NCBI RefSeq assembly: GCF_000428905.1
Contig: NZ_AUAV01000011.1
Coordinates: 1-64,000, forward strand
Reading direction: 5' to 3'
From: Brumicola pallidula DSM 14239 = ACAM 615
GTDB taxonomy: Bacteria; Pseudomonadota; Gammaproteobacteria; Enterobacterales; Alteromonadaceae
DNA: 64,000 nucleotides
Shown: in pieces, positions 17,823 to 28,536 of the stretch
How positions within the stretch are numbered: position 1 is the stretch's first letter
Layout: the number at the start of each line of letters is the position of its first letter
Position numbers and translations under genes: made by a program
Notes under the pieces: model-generated
The model's input: only the letters and a program-made list of their open reading frames with translations
Told to the model about the DNA's origin: nothing
The model's database searches: none

Positions 17823-18988
17823 ATGCGCCCTACCCAACTCTAAACTTCGGTCTTGGTGAAGAAATCGATATGCTTCGCGATCATGTCTATAATTTCGCGC
17901 AAAGTGAAATCACCCCACTCGCTCAAAAGGCAGATGAAGACAACATGTTCCCAAATCATCTCTGGGCCAAATTCGGAGATATGGGCTTATTAGGGGTCAC
18001 GGTGAGCGAAGAGTTTGGTGGTTCTGACATGGGATATCTTGCGCATACTGTTGCCATGGAAGAAATTTCAAGAGCGTCCGCAGGCATTGGCTTAAGTTAC
18101 GGTGCACATTCAAACTTATGTGTGAATCAGTTAGCAAAAAATGGAACTCAAGCACAAAAAGAAAAATACTTGCCTAAGTTGGTCTCAGGTGAACATATTG
18201 GCGCGTTAGCCATGAGCGAACCTAATGCAGGTTCAGATGTTGTCAGCATGAAACTAAAAGCTGAAAAAATTGGCGATAAATTCATATTGAACGGTAATAA
18301 AATGTGGATCACCAATGGGCCTGATGCTCATGTCTTCATCATCTATGCGAAAACTGATGTATCAGCAGGTGCACGCGGTATCACTGCATTTATTGTTGAA
18401 AAAGGAACGCCCGGATTCACTCAAGCACAAAAGTTAGACAAACTTGGGATGCGCTCTTCAAATACCTGTGAATTAGTTCTACAAGACTGCGAGATCCCTG
18501 CCGAAAATATTATTGGCGGGATTGGTGGTGGCGTAAAGGTGCTTATGAGTGGTCTTGATTATGAGCGTTTAGTTTTATCTGGTGGACCCTTAGGTATAAT
18601 GCAAGCGTGTATGGATATTGTTGTACCTTATATTCATGACCGTAAGCAATTTGGAAAATCCATTGGTGAATTTCAATTGGTGCAAGGTAAAGTGGCTGAT
18701 ATGTACACTCAAATGAATGCAGCACGAGCTTATGTTTATGCTGTTGCTCGTTCATGTGACCGCGGTGAAACGACGCGTAAAGACGCTGCCGGTGCTATTT
18801 TATATAGTGCCGAATTAGCAACCAAAATGGCCTTAGATGCGATTCAGTTATTAGGTGGCAATGGCTATATCAACGACTATTCAACAGGACGTCTTTTACG
18901 TGATGCCAAACTCTATGAAATTGGCGCAGGCACTAGCGAAATTCGTCGTATGCTGATTGGTAGAGAGCTATTTAAAGAATCTACATAA
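17819..18988 (+). CDS. liuA: Isovaleryl-CoA dehydrogenase
   Basis: This 389-residue FAD acyl-CoA dehydrogenase oxidises isovaleryl-CoA to 3-methylcrotonyl-CoA in leucine catabolism. It has the N-terminal helical, middle beta ([21 protein letters not shown]) and C-terminal helical domains. Glu249 in [13 protein letters not shown] is at the catalytic-base position characteristic of isovaleryl-CoA dehydrogenases. The C-terminal [29 protein letters not shown] block is present, quoted here in overlapping form as [10 protein letters not shown] and [12 protein letters not shown]. It overlaps liuR by four bases. A hairpin follows before liuB. Confidence 0.95.
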   Translation: MNAPYPTLNFGLGEEIDMLRDHVYNFAQSEITPLAQKADEDNMFPNHLWAKFGDMGLLGVTVSEEFGGSDMGYLAHTVAMEEISRASAGIGLSYGAHSNLCVNQLAKNGTQAQKEKYLPKLVSGEHIGALAMSEPNAGSDVVSMKLKAEKIGDKFILNGNKMWITNGPDAHVFIIYAKTDVSAGARGITAFIVEKGTPGFTQAQKLDKLGMRSSNTCELVLQDCEIPAENIIGGIGGGVKVLMSGLDYERLVLSGGPLGIMQACMDIVVPYIHDRKQFGKSIGEFQLVQGKVADMYTQMNAARAYVYAVARSCDRGETTRKDAAGAILYSAELATKMALDAIQLLGGNGYINDYSTGRLLRDAKLYEIGAGTSEIRRMLIGRELFKEST

Positions 18989-19042
18989 CACGAGAAGCAC
19001 AAAAAATGAGTCATAGACAGCCATCATACTCAACAACAAAGT

Positions 19043-19060
19043 TCGCCTAAAAATAGGCGA
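19043..19060 (+). other. Perfect hairpin in the liuA-liuB intercistronic mRNA
   Basis: TCGCCTA and TAGGCGA pair around an AAAA loop (7 bp, no T-run after it). Without a U-tract it is more likely an mRNA-stability or processing element than a terminator. Confidence 0.55.
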
Positions 19061-19132
19061 CCGTTTCACGTTATTATGCAACGATGTGATAATACCAAAT
19101 TTGCCTTAAACGCCATTATACGAGGTGCATCA

Positions 19133-20740
19133 GTGCCCAAAATTACTTCTAATATAAACATCAATAGCCAAGCGTTTTCAGAAAACGCGGCGCACATGCA
19201 AATGCAAGTAGACGACTTAAATCGCCTTTGTAACCAAGTAGCCCAAGGTGGTGGTGAAAAAGCCTGCAAACGACACACTGACCGCGGTAAGCTATTACCC
19301 AGAGACCGAATTAATGCATTGATTGACAATAACAGCGCATTTTTGGAAATCTCACAACTAGCTGCATGGGAAGTGTATGACGATTATGTCCCCTGCGCTG
19401 GTGTTATTGCGGGTATTGGCAGAGTGTCTGGTATTGAATGTATTATTGTCGCAAACGACGCAACAGTTAAAGGCGGTACTTATTATCCGCTGACAGTTAA
19501 GAAACATTTACGCGCGCAAACCATTGCTGAACAAAACAACCTGCCGTGTATTTATTTAGTCGATTCTGGTGGCGCAAACCTTCCACGTCAGGACGATGTT
19601 TTTCCTGATAGAGAACACTTTGGCCGAATATTCTTCAATCAGGCCAATTTGTCGGCACAAAATATCCCTCAAATAGCCGTTGTCATGGGTTCATGCACCG
19701 CAGGTGGAGCTTATGTGCCAGCAATGGCTGATGAATCAATTATTGTGCGCGAGCAAGGCACTATATTTTTAGGCGGCCCGCCGCTTGTGCAAGCTGCGAC
19801 AGGTGAAGTTGTCACCGCTGAAGAACTAGGCGGTGGTGATGTGCATTGCCGAACATCAGGAGTTGTCGACCATTTAGCCAATAATGACCTGCATGCGTTA
19901 CAGATAGCACGTGACGCGGTGGGTCGTTTAAATAGAAGTCGTCCAGTGGTGGCCGACAAAAAACCAGCTGTTGCCCCGCTATATGATATTCGCGAAATAT
20001 ATGGCGTGATCCCCAAAGATAACAAAAAAACCTATGACGCCAGAGAAGTAATCGCTCGCATAGTAGATGCTTCTGAATTTCATGAGTTTAAAGCGCTATA
20101 TGGGACAACACTGATTTGTGGCTTTGCTCGCATAGAGGGCTTCAACGTTGGTATTGTAGCCAATAACGGTATCTTATTTTCAGAATCAGCACAGAAAGGT
20201 GCGCATTTTATAGAGCTATGTTCACAACGCAAAATAGCGCTCGTATTTTTGCAAAACATTACCGGCTTTATGGTAGGAAAACAGTATGAGTCAGGCGGTA
20301 TCGCCAAGCACGGTGCAAAAATGGTAACTGCGGTTGCATGTGCTAAAGTGCCTAAGTTCACCATTCTTATTGGGGGTAGCTTTGGCGCTGGAAATTATGG
20401 CATGTGTGGTCGTGCATATGATCCGCGATTTTTATTCATGTGGCCAAATGCACGTATCTCAGTTATGGGTGGAGAGCAAGCTGCTGGGGTGTTAGCGCAA
20501 GTGAAAAAAGACCAAGCGGCGAGAGCCGGTGAAGAGTGGACTGCTGAACAAGACCAAGCAGTCAAAAAGCCAGTTATTGATACCTATGAAAAACAAGGAC
20601 ATCCTTATTACGCTTCAGCGCGTTTGTGGGACGATGGCGTCATTGATCCAGCCGACACGAGACGTGTTTTAGGCTTAGCCATTTCTGCATCTATGAATAA
20701 AGAAATAGAAGAAACTAAATTTGGTATATTCAGAATGTAA
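19133..20740 (+). CDS. liuB: Methylcrotonyl-CoA carboxylase, carboxyltransferase (beta) subunit
   Basis: This 535-residue carboxyltransferase moves CO2 from biotin on LiuD to 3-methylcrotonyl-CoA. It shows [19 protein letters not shown] near the N-terminus, the acyl-CoA and biotin-binding carboxyltransferase halves ([47 protein letters not shown]) and normal length. GTG at 19133 is chosen because GAGG lies seven bases upstream and family members start near this point. An in-frame ATG at 19076 would add 19 residues with no family match. Confidence 0.94.
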   Translation: MPKITSNININSQAFSENAAHMQMQVDDLNRLCNQVAQGGGEKACKRHTDRGKLLPRDRINALIDNNSAFLEISQLAAWEVYDDYVPCAGVIAGIGRVSGIECIIVANDATVKGGTYYPLTVKKHLRAQTIAEQNNLPCIYLVDSGGANLPRQDDVFPDREHFGRIFFNQANLSAQNIPQIAVVMGSCTAGGAYVPAMADESIIVREQGTIFLGGPPLVQAATGEVVTAEELGGGDVHCRTSGVVDHLANNDLHALQIARDAVGRLNRSRPVVADKKPAVAPLYDIREIYGVIPKDNKKTYDAREVIARIVDASEFHEFKALYGTTLICGFARIEGFNVGIVANNGILFSESAQKGAHFIELCSQRKIALVFLQNITGFMVGKQYESGGIAKHGAKMVTAVACAKVPKFTILIGGSFGAGNYGMCGRAYDPRFLFMWPNARISVMGGEQAAGVLAQVKKDQAARAGEEWTAEQDQAVKKPVIDTYEKQGHPYYASARLWDDGVIDPADTRRVLGLAISASMNKEIEETKFGIFRM

Positions 20741-20863
20741 GTCAGTCATAAAAGGCGATAACAACAGTCCATCACATGAAACAGTCATATGGGCTAGTTA
20801 TAATAGCCAGTGCTAACAACATAATGAAACCAAACTGAAACTGATTTACAGATGGAGAAAAAG

Positions 20864-21658
20864 ATGACAGAACAACGAGCAATTACAATAGACGTGGATG
20901 GCAGAGGCCTTGCAACCGTCACTCTCAACCGTCCACATGTACACAATGCTTTTGACGATATAGTTATCGCTGAGTTGATTAATGCATTTGAATCTATTCA
21001 TCAGAATGCCGATATAAGAGTGATGGTGCTCGCAGCAACGGGCAAATCATTTTGTGCTGGTGCTGATTTGAACTGGATGAAAAAAATGGCCAGCTATTCA
21101 TATGCGCAAAATAAACAAGATGCCGGCCAACTAGCTAAGCTTTTTAGTACTCTATATAAGCTAAATAAACCGACTATTGCTAAGGTGCAAGGCGCTGTAT
21201 ATGGCGGTGGAGTGGGTTTAGTTGCTTGTTGTGATATTGCAATTGGTAGCAAGTTAAGCAAATTTTGTTTAAGTGAAGTTAAACTAGGTTTAGTTCCCGC
21301 AACTATAAGCCCTTATGTCATTGAGGCAATTGGTCCAAGATTAGCTAAACGCTATTTTATGACCGCTGAAGTTATGTCATCGCGAAGAGCTCGACGCATC
21401 GGTTTGCTAAGCGAAGCTGTTAGTGAAGAAGAACTCGACTCTAGTGTCGAAAATATTGTGTCACTGGTTCTTAAAAATGGACCAAGATCCGTTGCGATTG
21501 CTAAAAATCTCGTGAATAGCATCAGCCGCCGCACGATTGATCCGCTGCTTATTGAAGAAACGAGCGATCTAATAGCTACTGTTCGCGTTTCCGACGAAGG
21601 GCAAGAAGGGTTAACTGCGTTTGTAGAAAAGCGCGCACCGAATTGGAAAAAAGCATGA
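20864..21658 (+). CDS. liuC: Methylglutaconyl-CoA hydratase (enoyl-CoA hydratase family)
   Basis: This 264-residue crotonase-fold enzyme hydrates 3-methylglutaconyl-CoA to HMG-CoA. The oxyanion-hole segments are visible in GKSFCAGADLNWMKKM, a typical LiuC signature, and VQGAVYGGGVGLVACCDIAI. The ATG at 20864 has GGAG 5-10 bases upstream, which lies inside a longer reading frame starting at 20852. The stop overlaps liuD (ATGA). The 120 bases upstream contain a small GGCTA/TAGCC hairpin (20792-20808). Confidence 0.93.
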   Translation: MTEQRAITIDVDGRGLATVTLNRPHVHNAFDDIVIAELINAFESIHQNADIRVMVLAATGKSFCAGADLNWMKKMASYSYAQNKQDAGQLAKLFSTLYKLNKPTIAKVQGAVYGGGVGLVACCDIAIGSKLSKFCLSEVKLGLVPATISPYVIEAIGPRLAKRYFMTAEVMSSRRARRIGLLSEAVSEEELDSSVENIVSLVLKNGPRSVAIAKNLVNSISRRTIDPLLIEETSDLIATVRVSDEGQEGLTAFVEKRAPNWKKA

Positions 21659-23649
21659 TCAAGAAAATACTGATTGCTAACCGAGGCGAAATTGCCTGTC
21701 GCGTCATAAAAACAGCAAAAATTATGGGTATAGCAACCGTTGCTGTTTATTCAGAGGTTGACGCTAACGCATTGCATGTAACACAAGCTGATGAGGCCGT
21801 TTGCATCGGCCCCGCCCCCTCTAAAGATAGTTACTTGCGCGGCGATTTAATTTTGCAAAAAGCCAAAGAATTGAATGTAGATGCTATCCATCCCGGTTAC
21901 GGTTTTTTATCTGAGAACGCGCAATTTGCAGAAGCCTGTGCAGAGCAAGGCATTATTTTTATTGGGCCAACTATCGAAGCCATAAAGGCGATGGGCTCAA
22001 AGTCAGCTGCCAAACAAATCATGCACCAAGCAGGTGTTCCCTTAGTGCCTGGTTATCACGGTGACGATCAAAACCCAGCTTTAATTAAACAAAGTGCCAA
22101 TGACATGGGTTATCCAGTATTACTAAAAGCCACGGCAGGTGGCGGTGGTAAAGGGATGCGTCAAGTTTGGTCGGAGCCAGAATTTGATGACGCTTTAGCA
22201 GCAGCAAAACGCGAGGCAATGTCGAGTTTCAGTGATGACAAAATGCTAGTGGAAAAATATCTTACTGAACCGCGCCATGTTGAAATCCAAGTATTTTGTG
22301 ATAATCATAAAAACGGTGTCTACTTATTCGAGCGCGATTGCTCAATTCAACGTCGCCATCAAAAAGTCATCGAAGAAGCCCCTGCCCCAAATATGTCTGA
22401 AGAACTTCGTGCCAGCATGGGTGAAGCAGCATTAAAGGCTGCCTTTGCTATTAATTATTCTGGCGCCGGCACCGTAGAGTTTCTGCTCGATACTGATGGC
22501 AGTTTCTATTTTATGGAAATGAATACGAGACTACAGGTTGAGCATCCCGTGACTGAAATGATCACCGGAGAAGATTTGGTTGAATGGCAAATACGTGTTG
22601 CGAATAATGAAACGCTGCCAAAAACTCAGTCTCAACTAGCAATACAAGGTCATTCTTTTGAAGCTCGCATTTATGCAGAGGACCCAAATAATGATTTTTT
22701 GCCAGCCACTGGTATATTGCAACTGCTAAAAACGCCAATAACCAATGCCAAGGTAAGAATCGACACCGGTGTCGAGCAAGGTGATGAGGTATCCATTTAT
22801 TACGATCCAATGATCGCAAAATTGGTTGTTTGGGACGAAACCCGTGAAAAAGCGTTATCCAGATTAGAAACCTGTTTACAACATTATGCGATTGGCGGTG
22901 TTACAACCAATATTGATTATCTGCGCAGAATTGCAGGTTCAATGCCTTTTAAGCAAGCGCAATTAACCACTGACTTTATTGAGCGTCATAACGACAGCAT
23001 AAGCACAGCGACAATTGTAGAGGTCGATAGCTATTTACCCGCTATCGCGCTGGGTTATTTATTGTCTGGACAAGCAGATTGCAAGCACAGCGCTAATAAT
23101 ACGCCGTGGGACATACACGACAGCTTTCGCAGCAACTTAATCCATCAGCCGTCTATTGAATTTATTGTTAATGATAAAGTCCATACAATTAGCACCACAA
23201 TGAGCAGCCCTAATCAATGGACTTTAAATAACAACGGTAAGCAACATGTGGTATCTGGAAGCATCACTAACGACACACTGTCATTTAGCTTAAATGGGGT
23301 TAAAGCAAAGTTACCTATCATGTTTAATAACGCTGAAATAAGCTTATTTACACCACAGGGGATGCTGACTGCGCAAATTCAAGCTGCTGATTTAGGCGAA
23401 ATTGGTGAAGATGATCACGCCAACTCGGTCGTCGCACCTATGAACGGTACTGTGGTTGCACTGCTAGTGAAAACAGGTGATAAGATAAAAAAAGGGCAAC
23501 AGCTAATTATTGTCGAAGCCATGAAAATGGAACACAGTATTAAAGCCCCATATGATGGCACAGTAGCAGAATGCTTCTTTAAGCAAGGTGATTTAGTCAG
23601 TGGTGGTGTTGCTTTGATTGATATTACGGCGGATGATGAAAATAGCTAA
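21655..23649 (+). CDS. liuD: Methylcrotonyl-CoA carboxylase, biotin-containing (alpha) subunit
   Basis: This 664-residue protein carries biotin carboxylase and biotin carrier domains. The N-terminus IKKILIANRGEIACRVIKTA starts the biotin carboxylase domain, with an ATP-grasp glycine loop (GGGGKGMR), EIQVFCD and MNTRLQVEHPVTEM. The C-terminal biotinyl domain has EAMKMEHS with Lys624 as the biotin attachment site. The start ATG at 21655 overlaps the liuC stop, and GGAAAAA precedes it. The region between residues about 450 and 580 is less conserved, as expected for the linker/BT domain. Confidence 0.95.
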   Translation: MIKKILIANRGEIACRVIKTAKIMGIATVAVYSEVDANALHVTQADEAVCIGPAPSKDSYLRGDLILQKAKELNVDAIHPGYGFLSENAQFAEACAEQGIIFIGPTIEAIKAMGSKSAAKQIMHQAGVPLVPGYHGDDQNPALIKQSANDMGYPVLLKATAGGGGKGMRQVWSEPEFDDALAAAKREAMSSFSDDKMLVEKYLTEPRHVEIQVFCDNHKNGVYLFERDCSIQRRHQKVIEEAPAPNMSEELRASMGEAALKAAFAINYSGAGTVEFLLDTDGSFYFMEMNTRLQVEHPVTEMITGEDLVEWQIRVANNETLPKTQSQLAIQGHSFEARIYAEDPNNDFLPATGILQLLKTPITNAKVRIDTGVEQGDEVSIYYDPMIAKLVVWDETREKALSRLETCLQHYAIGGVTTNIDYLRRIAGSMPFKQAQLTTDFIERHNDSISTATIVEVDSYLPAIALGYLLSGQADCKHSANNTPWDIHDSFRSNLIHQPSIEFIVNDKVHTISTTMSSPNQWTLNNNGKQHVVSGSITNDTLSFSLNGVKAKLPIMFNNAEISLFTPQGMLTAQIQAADLGEIGEDDHANSVVAPMNGTVVALLVKTGDKIKKGQQLIIVEAMKMEHSIKAPYDGTVAECFFKQGDLVSGGVALIDITADDENS

Positions 23650-23682
23650 TGCGCTTTTAAAGCCATAAACAAGGTGATATCT

Positions 23683-24582
23683 ATGTTTGATTTACTACCA
23701 AAGACAGTCGACATTGTTGAAGTAGGTCCGCGTGACGGTCTGCAAAATGAAAAAACAAGCTTAAGCGCACAAGACAAAATCGATTTTATAGACCAATTAT
23801 CATTGGTCGGTTTTAAACGCATTGAAGCAGGGAGTTTTGTTTCTCCCAAATGGGTGCCGCAAATGGCTTCTTCAGATCAAGTTATGCGAGCAATAAAACG
23901 CTTTGACGGCAAACGCTACAGCGCATTAACACCAAACCTGAAAGGTTTCGACTTGGCCATGCAAGTTAATACCCAAGAAGTAGCTATTTTTGGTGCGGCT
24001 TCTGAATCGTTTTCACAAAAAAATACTAATTGTAGTATTAAAGAAAGTCTCGAACGATTTGCGCCTGTTGCGGAAAAAGCAAAAAAACATAATATTCCAG
24101 TACGTGGCTACGTTTCTTGCGTAATGGGCTGTCCTTATGAGGGCGACATACAAATTAAGGACGTTGTCTGGGTTAGTAAAGCGCTACTGGATATGGGATG
24201 TTATGAGATTTCATTGGGTGATACCATCGGCGTTGGTACCCCATTAAAAACCAAAGCCCTCATTGAAGCTTGTTTGCAGGTTATTCCGAGTAATCAATTA
24301 GCCGTCCATTTCCATGACACTTATGGTCAAGCGCTGGCGAATATATTAACTGCTATTCAACTTGGTATAAGCGTTATTGATAGCTCTGTAGCGGGTCTCG
24401 GTGGCTGCCCATATGCCAAAGGCGCTTCGGGCAATGTCGCTTCCGAAGATGTGGTCTATATGCTGCATAATATGGGCATAGACACTGGAATAAATCTAGA
24501 ACAGCTGATTCAGGTAGGAAAATCAATATCCGCTAAGTTAAACCGTAATAACGGCTCAAAAGTGGGCGAAGCGGCACCTTAA
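23683..24582 (+). CDS. liuE: Hydroxymethylglutaryl-CoA lyase
   Basis: This 299-residue TIM-barrel lyase splits HMG-CoA into acetyl-CoA and acetoacetate, the last step of leucine degradation. It shows EVGPRDGLQNEK, SCVMGCPYEGD, HFHDTYGQALANI and GLGGCPYAKGASGNVASED with the catalytic cysteine. The ATG at 23683 follows AAGGTG. A GTG at 23674 is part of that ribosome-binding site and is not used. It is the last gene of the operon; no strong terminator is seen in the 74 bases before the convergent MFS gene. Confidence 0.95.
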   Translation: MFDLLPKTVDIVEVGPRDGLQNEKTSLSAQDKIDFIDQLSLVGFKRIEAGSFVSPKWVPQMASSDQVMRAIKRFDGKRYSALTPNLKGFDLAMQVNTQEVAIFGAASESFSQKNTNCSIKESLERFAPVAEKAKKHNIPVRGYVSCVMGCPYEGDIQIKDVVWVSKALLDMGCYEISLGDTIGVGTPLKTKALIEACLQVIPSNQLAVHFHDTYGQALANILTAIQLGISVIDSSVAGLGGCPYAKGASGNVASEDVVYMLHNMGIDTGINLEQLIQVGKSISAKLNRNNGSKVGEAAP

Positions 24583-24656
24583 ACAGGCTTAATCTGCTTA
24601 TAACGTTTTAATCTGCGAAATAAAAAAATCAGAAACGACTGTTCTCTATAAATTTT

Positions 24657-25919
24657 TCATTTTTCATTTTTCATGGATGTACTGAGTAACAAACCGATGA
24701 TCAGCCCCAAGGCAATCACTGAAAACAAAATAAGATTTCCGGCAAATGTTAAGATTGCGTAAAACGCACCCAATAATAGAATAACGGCTCCAATTGCTGT
24801 GTTAGCCTTGCCAATAAACTCTGTTCTGTTTGCCCCTTCTTTGATATCTAAGGCATATATTTTTCTGCCAGAACGAGCCCCATTATGGCCGACACTTATC
24901 AAAAAATAGCCAACAACAAACCAAATTGAATAGATAAACTGAGTAAGCTCAAACTGAATAATAAACACCGTTGCTAAACACACCAATAAAACTAAGAGTG
25001 CACCCAATTGCATGGTTAATTTCGCATTATGATCAGAAAGCGTCCCCCAAGTATAAGAAGATAAAATGCTCGCTGACGCTTGCGCTATTATAAAACCGGG
25101 TAATGTAATTAAGCCATTGTGTGACGATAAGCTACTGGCCCAAATAATGTAAAATGGCGCAATTAGTGCGGTATGCACAAAACACGACCTAACTAAGATA
25201 AATAGCCCGAGTTGACCTGAAAACGTAGCAATATAAGACTTTATTTTCGCTGCAGTTAGGTTTTCCTTTGTTGCATTATCGCCATCACAGCGTCTGCCTT
25301 CTACCTTTGTTTCTAGATTTTTTAAAGTCAGCACACTGACCAGCATTGCGGCAACGCATAATACGGCGATTATCAGTATAACTTGTTCATCCATTTTGCC
25401 TGAAAAAAGGGTAAATACAGCAAATAATAGAGACAAAACACCCGCAGCAGTAGCAGCAATTCCGACAACATTGCCACGCTTTCCTTTATCTAAGTGCCCA
25501 GCCTGAATATCTTTCATTGTGAGAGAGGTCATTGCTCTGGCCAAGCTTAATCCAGTTAGTGCAACTAACACCAGCAGTCCACAGCTCAATGCATAACCTC
25601 GGCTTGCTTGATCCATGAATAATGGCAGTACGAAAAGTGGTACGAATATCATCATGGCAATAAAAAAAGCTTGCGTTAACATACTGACTATCCATGGCAA
25701 GCGACGACTATGTTTGGTTATAAGCCAGTCACTAATCAAAGCTTGAGGTAGCAAAGATCCGGATTCTCGAAGCGGAACCAACAAACCGAGCATCCAAGAT
25801 GGAGCGCCGAGAGTATTCAACAATGTAGGCAGTGTTGTTTTAGCCGACAACAAAATATCAGTCACCTTGCTTAAGACAAGTGCAACAATAATACGAAATT
25901 TAATGCTTTTTTTGTTCAC
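24657..25919 (-). CDS. Major facilitator superfamily transporter, substrate unknown
   Basis: This 420-residue protein has about 12 hydrophobic helices in two halves, with MFS-like loops (DWLITKHSRRLPW between helices 2 and 3). The substrate cannot be told. GTG at 25919 is chosen because AGAGG lies four to five bases upstream; a TTG at 25943 is less likely. The end of the gene and the region beyond contain a tandem TTTTTCA repeat (about 24652-24672). It is convergent with the liu operon and divergent from mscS, with no sign of co-regulation. Confidence 0.7.
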   Translation of the reverse strand: MNKKSIKFRIIVALVLSKVTDILLSAKTTLPTLLNTLGAPSWMLGLLVPLRESGSLLPQALISDWLITKHSRRLPWIVSMLTQAFFIAMMIFVPLFVLPLFMDQASRGYALSCGLLVLVALTGLSLARAMTSLTMKDIQAGHLDKGKRGNVVGIAATAAGVLSLLFAVFTLFSGKMDEQVILIIAVLCVAAMLVSVLTLKNLETKVEGRRCDGDNATKENLTAAKIKSYIATFSGQLGLFILVRSCFVHTALIAPFYIIWASSLSSHNGLITLPGFIIAQASASILSSYTWGTLSDHNAKLTMQLGALLVLLVCLATVFIIQFELTQFIYSIWFVVGYFLISVGHNGARSGRKIYALDIKEGANRTEFIGKANTAIGAVILLLGAFYAILTFAGNLILFSVIALGLIIGLLLSTSMKNEK

Positions 25920-26088
25920 AAAACCTCTCTTATGTAGACTCAATATTACTGTAATTCCTATTTTATTGTTCTGTTTATATTAATAATTTTAGTTAACTTG
26001 GCTTGGTATTCGTATTTCGCGTTTAGCTAAGCAATCTGTTACTCTTACGTTACAATTCACTAGCTCGTTTAAAAGGTGTTACACGTCC

Positions 26089-26970
26089 ATGTTAGTAGAC
26101 CAACTTATTGTCTACCTAGAAAATACCAACCTACAAAAGACGATTATTTCGGTCTCTCTTATTATCTTAGTTGGTGTGATTAATTCAATCTTGAAACGTG
26201 TTCTGGTCGATAGAGGTAAAAAGCTTAATAAGAATTATCGCTCACAAGTAAACACGTCAAATAACTCCCTCAATATCAGTTTAGTTTTTTTTATACTGGT
26301 GCTGTGGTCTAGCGAAATACAACAGTTTGCCCTTTCCCTCGCAGCATTTATGTTTGCAATCGTATTTGCTACCAAAGAGTTTATTCAATGCTTCATCGGT
26401 TATTTTTACTATTTAAGTGCACGTCCCTTTCGCATCGGAGACTGGATACAAGTACAAGATGGTGTCGGTGAAGTTATTGGTTCTGACTGGACCAAAATAA
26501 CCATGCTCGAAGTTGATTTGCAGTCTAATAGCTATACGGGAAAGCATTTATTTGTTCCAAATAATCAACTCCTCCTTAAAACAGTTAAGAACTTAAATTT
26601 CTTAAGGCGATACAGCATGAATCATTTCACAATAACCTGTGAACCCTTAATTGATATCAATCCAATTATTGATAAATTAGAGATAAGCGCACAAGAGTAC
26701 TTCGAAGATTTTGCCGATGTGGCAGAGCGTTATAAAAAATTCATTGAAAAAAGAATGGATATTGATTTTATTAGTATCGAGCCTAGTTTCCATGTGCATA
26801 CAAACCAGTTTGCCAAGATTTGCATAACGATTGACTTATTTTGCCCCGTAGAACTAAACTTAAAAATTCAACAAGCAATTACCAAAGAGTTCTTTTGCTT
26901 ATGGCACCAAAGTGTTGGGCAAAAGGGTAATGTCGCTGCTATTGAAGAAATAAACGTTCTAACAGACTAA
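26089..26970 (+). CDS. Small-conductance mechanosensitive channel, MscS family
   Basis: This 293-residue membrane protein has two to three N-terminal helices, the pore-lining helix followed by YLSARPFRIGDWIQVQDGVGEV, the hallmark entry to the MscS beta domain, and an alpha/beta C-terminal domain. MscS-type channels release solutes on hypo-osmotic shock. It resembles small MscS paralogues rather than the large MscK type. AAAAGGTG precedes the ATG at 26089. A terminator-like hairpin lies between it and glgC. Confidence 0.85.
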   Translation: MLVDQLIVYLENTNLQKTIISVSLIILVGVINSILKRVLVDRGKKLNKNYRSQVNTSNNSLNISLVFFILVLWSSEIQQFALSLAAFMFAIVFATKEFIQCFIGYFYYLSARPFRIGDWIQVQDGVGEVIGSDWTKITMLEVDLQSNSYTGKHLFVPNNQLLLKTVKNLNFLRRYSMNHFTITCEPLIDINPIIDKLEISAQEYFEDFADVAERYKKFIEKRMDIDFISIEPSFHVHTNQFAKICITIDLFCPVELNLKIQQAITKEFFCLWHQSVGQKGNVAAIEEINVLTD

Positions 26971-26985
26971 TAAATAGCCATAATT

Positions 26986-27015
26986 TATACACAACATTTT
27001 TAAAATTTGTGTATA
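26986..27015. repeat. 9-bp inverted repeat downstream of mscS
   Basis: TATACACAA (26986-26994) and TTGTGTATA (27007-27015) flank a 12-base AT-rich centre. It could be an operator for glgC or a 3' mRNA hairpin of mscS. Confidence 0.5.
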
Positions 27016-27054
27016 TTGAATTAAGTATAAATTTTTAACATTGCAGCTTAATAA

Positions 27055-27073
27055 CCTCTTTTTAGAGGGTTTT
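27055..27073 (+). terminator. Intrinsic terminator between mscS and glgC
   Basis: CCTCT (27055-27059) and AGAGG (27064-27068) with a TTTT loop are followed by GTTTTAT. It lies 50 bases before the glgC start, so it could end the mscS transcript or attenuate the glgC leader. Confidence 0.55.
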
Positions 27074-27122
27074 ATAGCCGGTTAATAAACTTTTTCTTTT
27101 GGGTTTTATAAAGGAATGCTAA

Positions 27123-28379
27123 ATGCCTACAAATAATAACGAACGCTATATTAGTAATTTAACAAAAGACACTTATGCACTTGTATTAGCTGGTGGTAGA
27201 GGCTCTAGGTTATATGAACTGACAGACTGGCGGGCCAAACCGGCTCTATATTTCGGCGGTAAATTTCGTATTATCGACTTTCCTTTATCCAATTGTGTAA
27301 ATTCAGGGATACGCAATATAGGTGTCCTCACGCAGTACAAGTCACACTCGTTAATTAGGCATTTGGTGCGCGGTTGGGGGCATTTTAAAAAAGAACTAGG
27401 CGAATCAGTCGAAATTCTACCAGCCTCTCAACGCTTTTCAGAAGAGTGGTATCAAGGTACAGCCGACGCCGTGTATCAAAATATTGATATTATAAGAGAT
27501 GAGCTACCAAAATATGTAATGGTATTGTCCGGTGACCATATTTATCGCCAAGACTATGGCCATATTCTTGCACAACATGTTGAGTCTGGCGCAAAAATGA
27601 CAGTCAGCACAATAGCAGTGCCTATTGAGCAAGCTAGAAATGCGTTTGGAGTTATATCAATTGACGAGAATAGTAAGATAATTGAGTTTGCTGAAAAACC
27701 CTCAGAGCCAACGCCACTAGCAGGTTCACCTGGTTATTGTTTAGCATCTATGGGTAACTATGTTTTTGATACCGCTTTTCTATTCGAACAACTAGAACGC
27801 GACTCGCAAAAAAAGGGCTCAGAAAGAGACTTCGGCAAAGATATCATTCCAGCGATTATCGACAATCATGACGTGTACGCCTTTGAATTTTCAAAAAGTA
27901 GCAAAGATGACTCGTATTGGCGAGATGTTGGTACGCTTGACTCATACTGGGAAGCTAACATGGAATTAGTTACTCCTGTTCCTGCTTTGAATATATATGA
28001 TAAACAATGGCCTATTTGGACTTACCAAGAACAACTACCGCCCGCTAAGTTTGTTATGGAGAGCAGCGAAAATCGAGGTGACGCGCTAAATTCAGTCGTT
28101 TCTGGTGGCTGTATTATATCTGGTTCCACGTTAATTGAGAGCATATGCTTTAGTAATGTAAGAGTAAATTCAGGTAGTCGAGTTGAACAGACCGTGGTGC
28201 TGCCAGAGGTAACTATTGGTGCAGGCTCAAGAATAAAGAAAGCTATTATTGATCGCGGTTGTCAAATTCCTGAGGGCACTGTGATTGGGTATAATCACGA
28301 TGATGACAGAGCAAGAGGCTTTAGAGTTTCCGAGAATGGTGTCGTATTAGTCACGAAAACTGAATTAGAAAACCTTTAA
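27123..28379 (+). CDS. glgC: Glucose-1-phosphate adenylyltransferase (ADP-glucose pyrophosphorylase)
   Basis: This 418-residue enzyme makes ADP-glucose for glycogen synthesis. It has the N-terminal nucleotidyltransferase loop [20 protein letters not shown], the substrate site [34 protein letters not shown], and the left-handed beta-helix C-terminus. Length is typical. AAGGAATG precedes the ATG. No other glg gene is adjacent, so it is transcribed alone between its upstream hairpins and the terminator that follows. Confidence 0.95.
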   Translation: MPTNNNERYISNLTKDTYALVLAGGRGSRLYELTDWRAKPALYFGGKFRIIDFPLSNCVNSGIRNIGVLTQYKSHSLIRHLVRGWGHFKKELGESVEILPASQRFSEEWYQGTADAVYQNIDIIRDELPKYVMVLSGDHIYRQDYGHILAQHVESGAKMTVSTIAVPIEQARNAFGVISIDENSKIIEFAEKPSEPTPLAGSPGYCLASMGNYVFDTAFLFEQLERDSQKKGSERDFGKDIIPAIIDNHDVYAFEFSKSSKDDSYWRDVGTLDSYWEANMELVTPVPALNIYDKQWPIWTYQEQLPPAKFVMESSENRGDALNSVVSGGCIISGSTLIESICFSNVRVNSGSRVEQTVVLPEVTIGAGSRIKKAIIDRGCQIPEGTVIGYNHDDDRARGFRVSENGVVLVTKTELENL

Positions 28380-28403
28380 TTCCTTTTTAAAGAGTCTTTA
28401 TAT

Positions 28404-28423
28404 AGGGGCGTTTGCCCCTTTCT
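28404..28423 (+). terminator. Intrinsic terminator of glgC
   Basis: AGGGGC (28404-28409) pairs with GCCCCT (28414-28419) around GTTT and is followed by TTCT. Confidence 0.8.
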
Positions 28424-28536
28424 AATGTCAAAGCCTACGTTACGATATAATAACGGTCACATCGTTTAAAATGGTATTTTATAACAGCTTTTTATAACTA
28501 CTTTTATAACTACTTTTTGTAAAAAAATATTATTTA

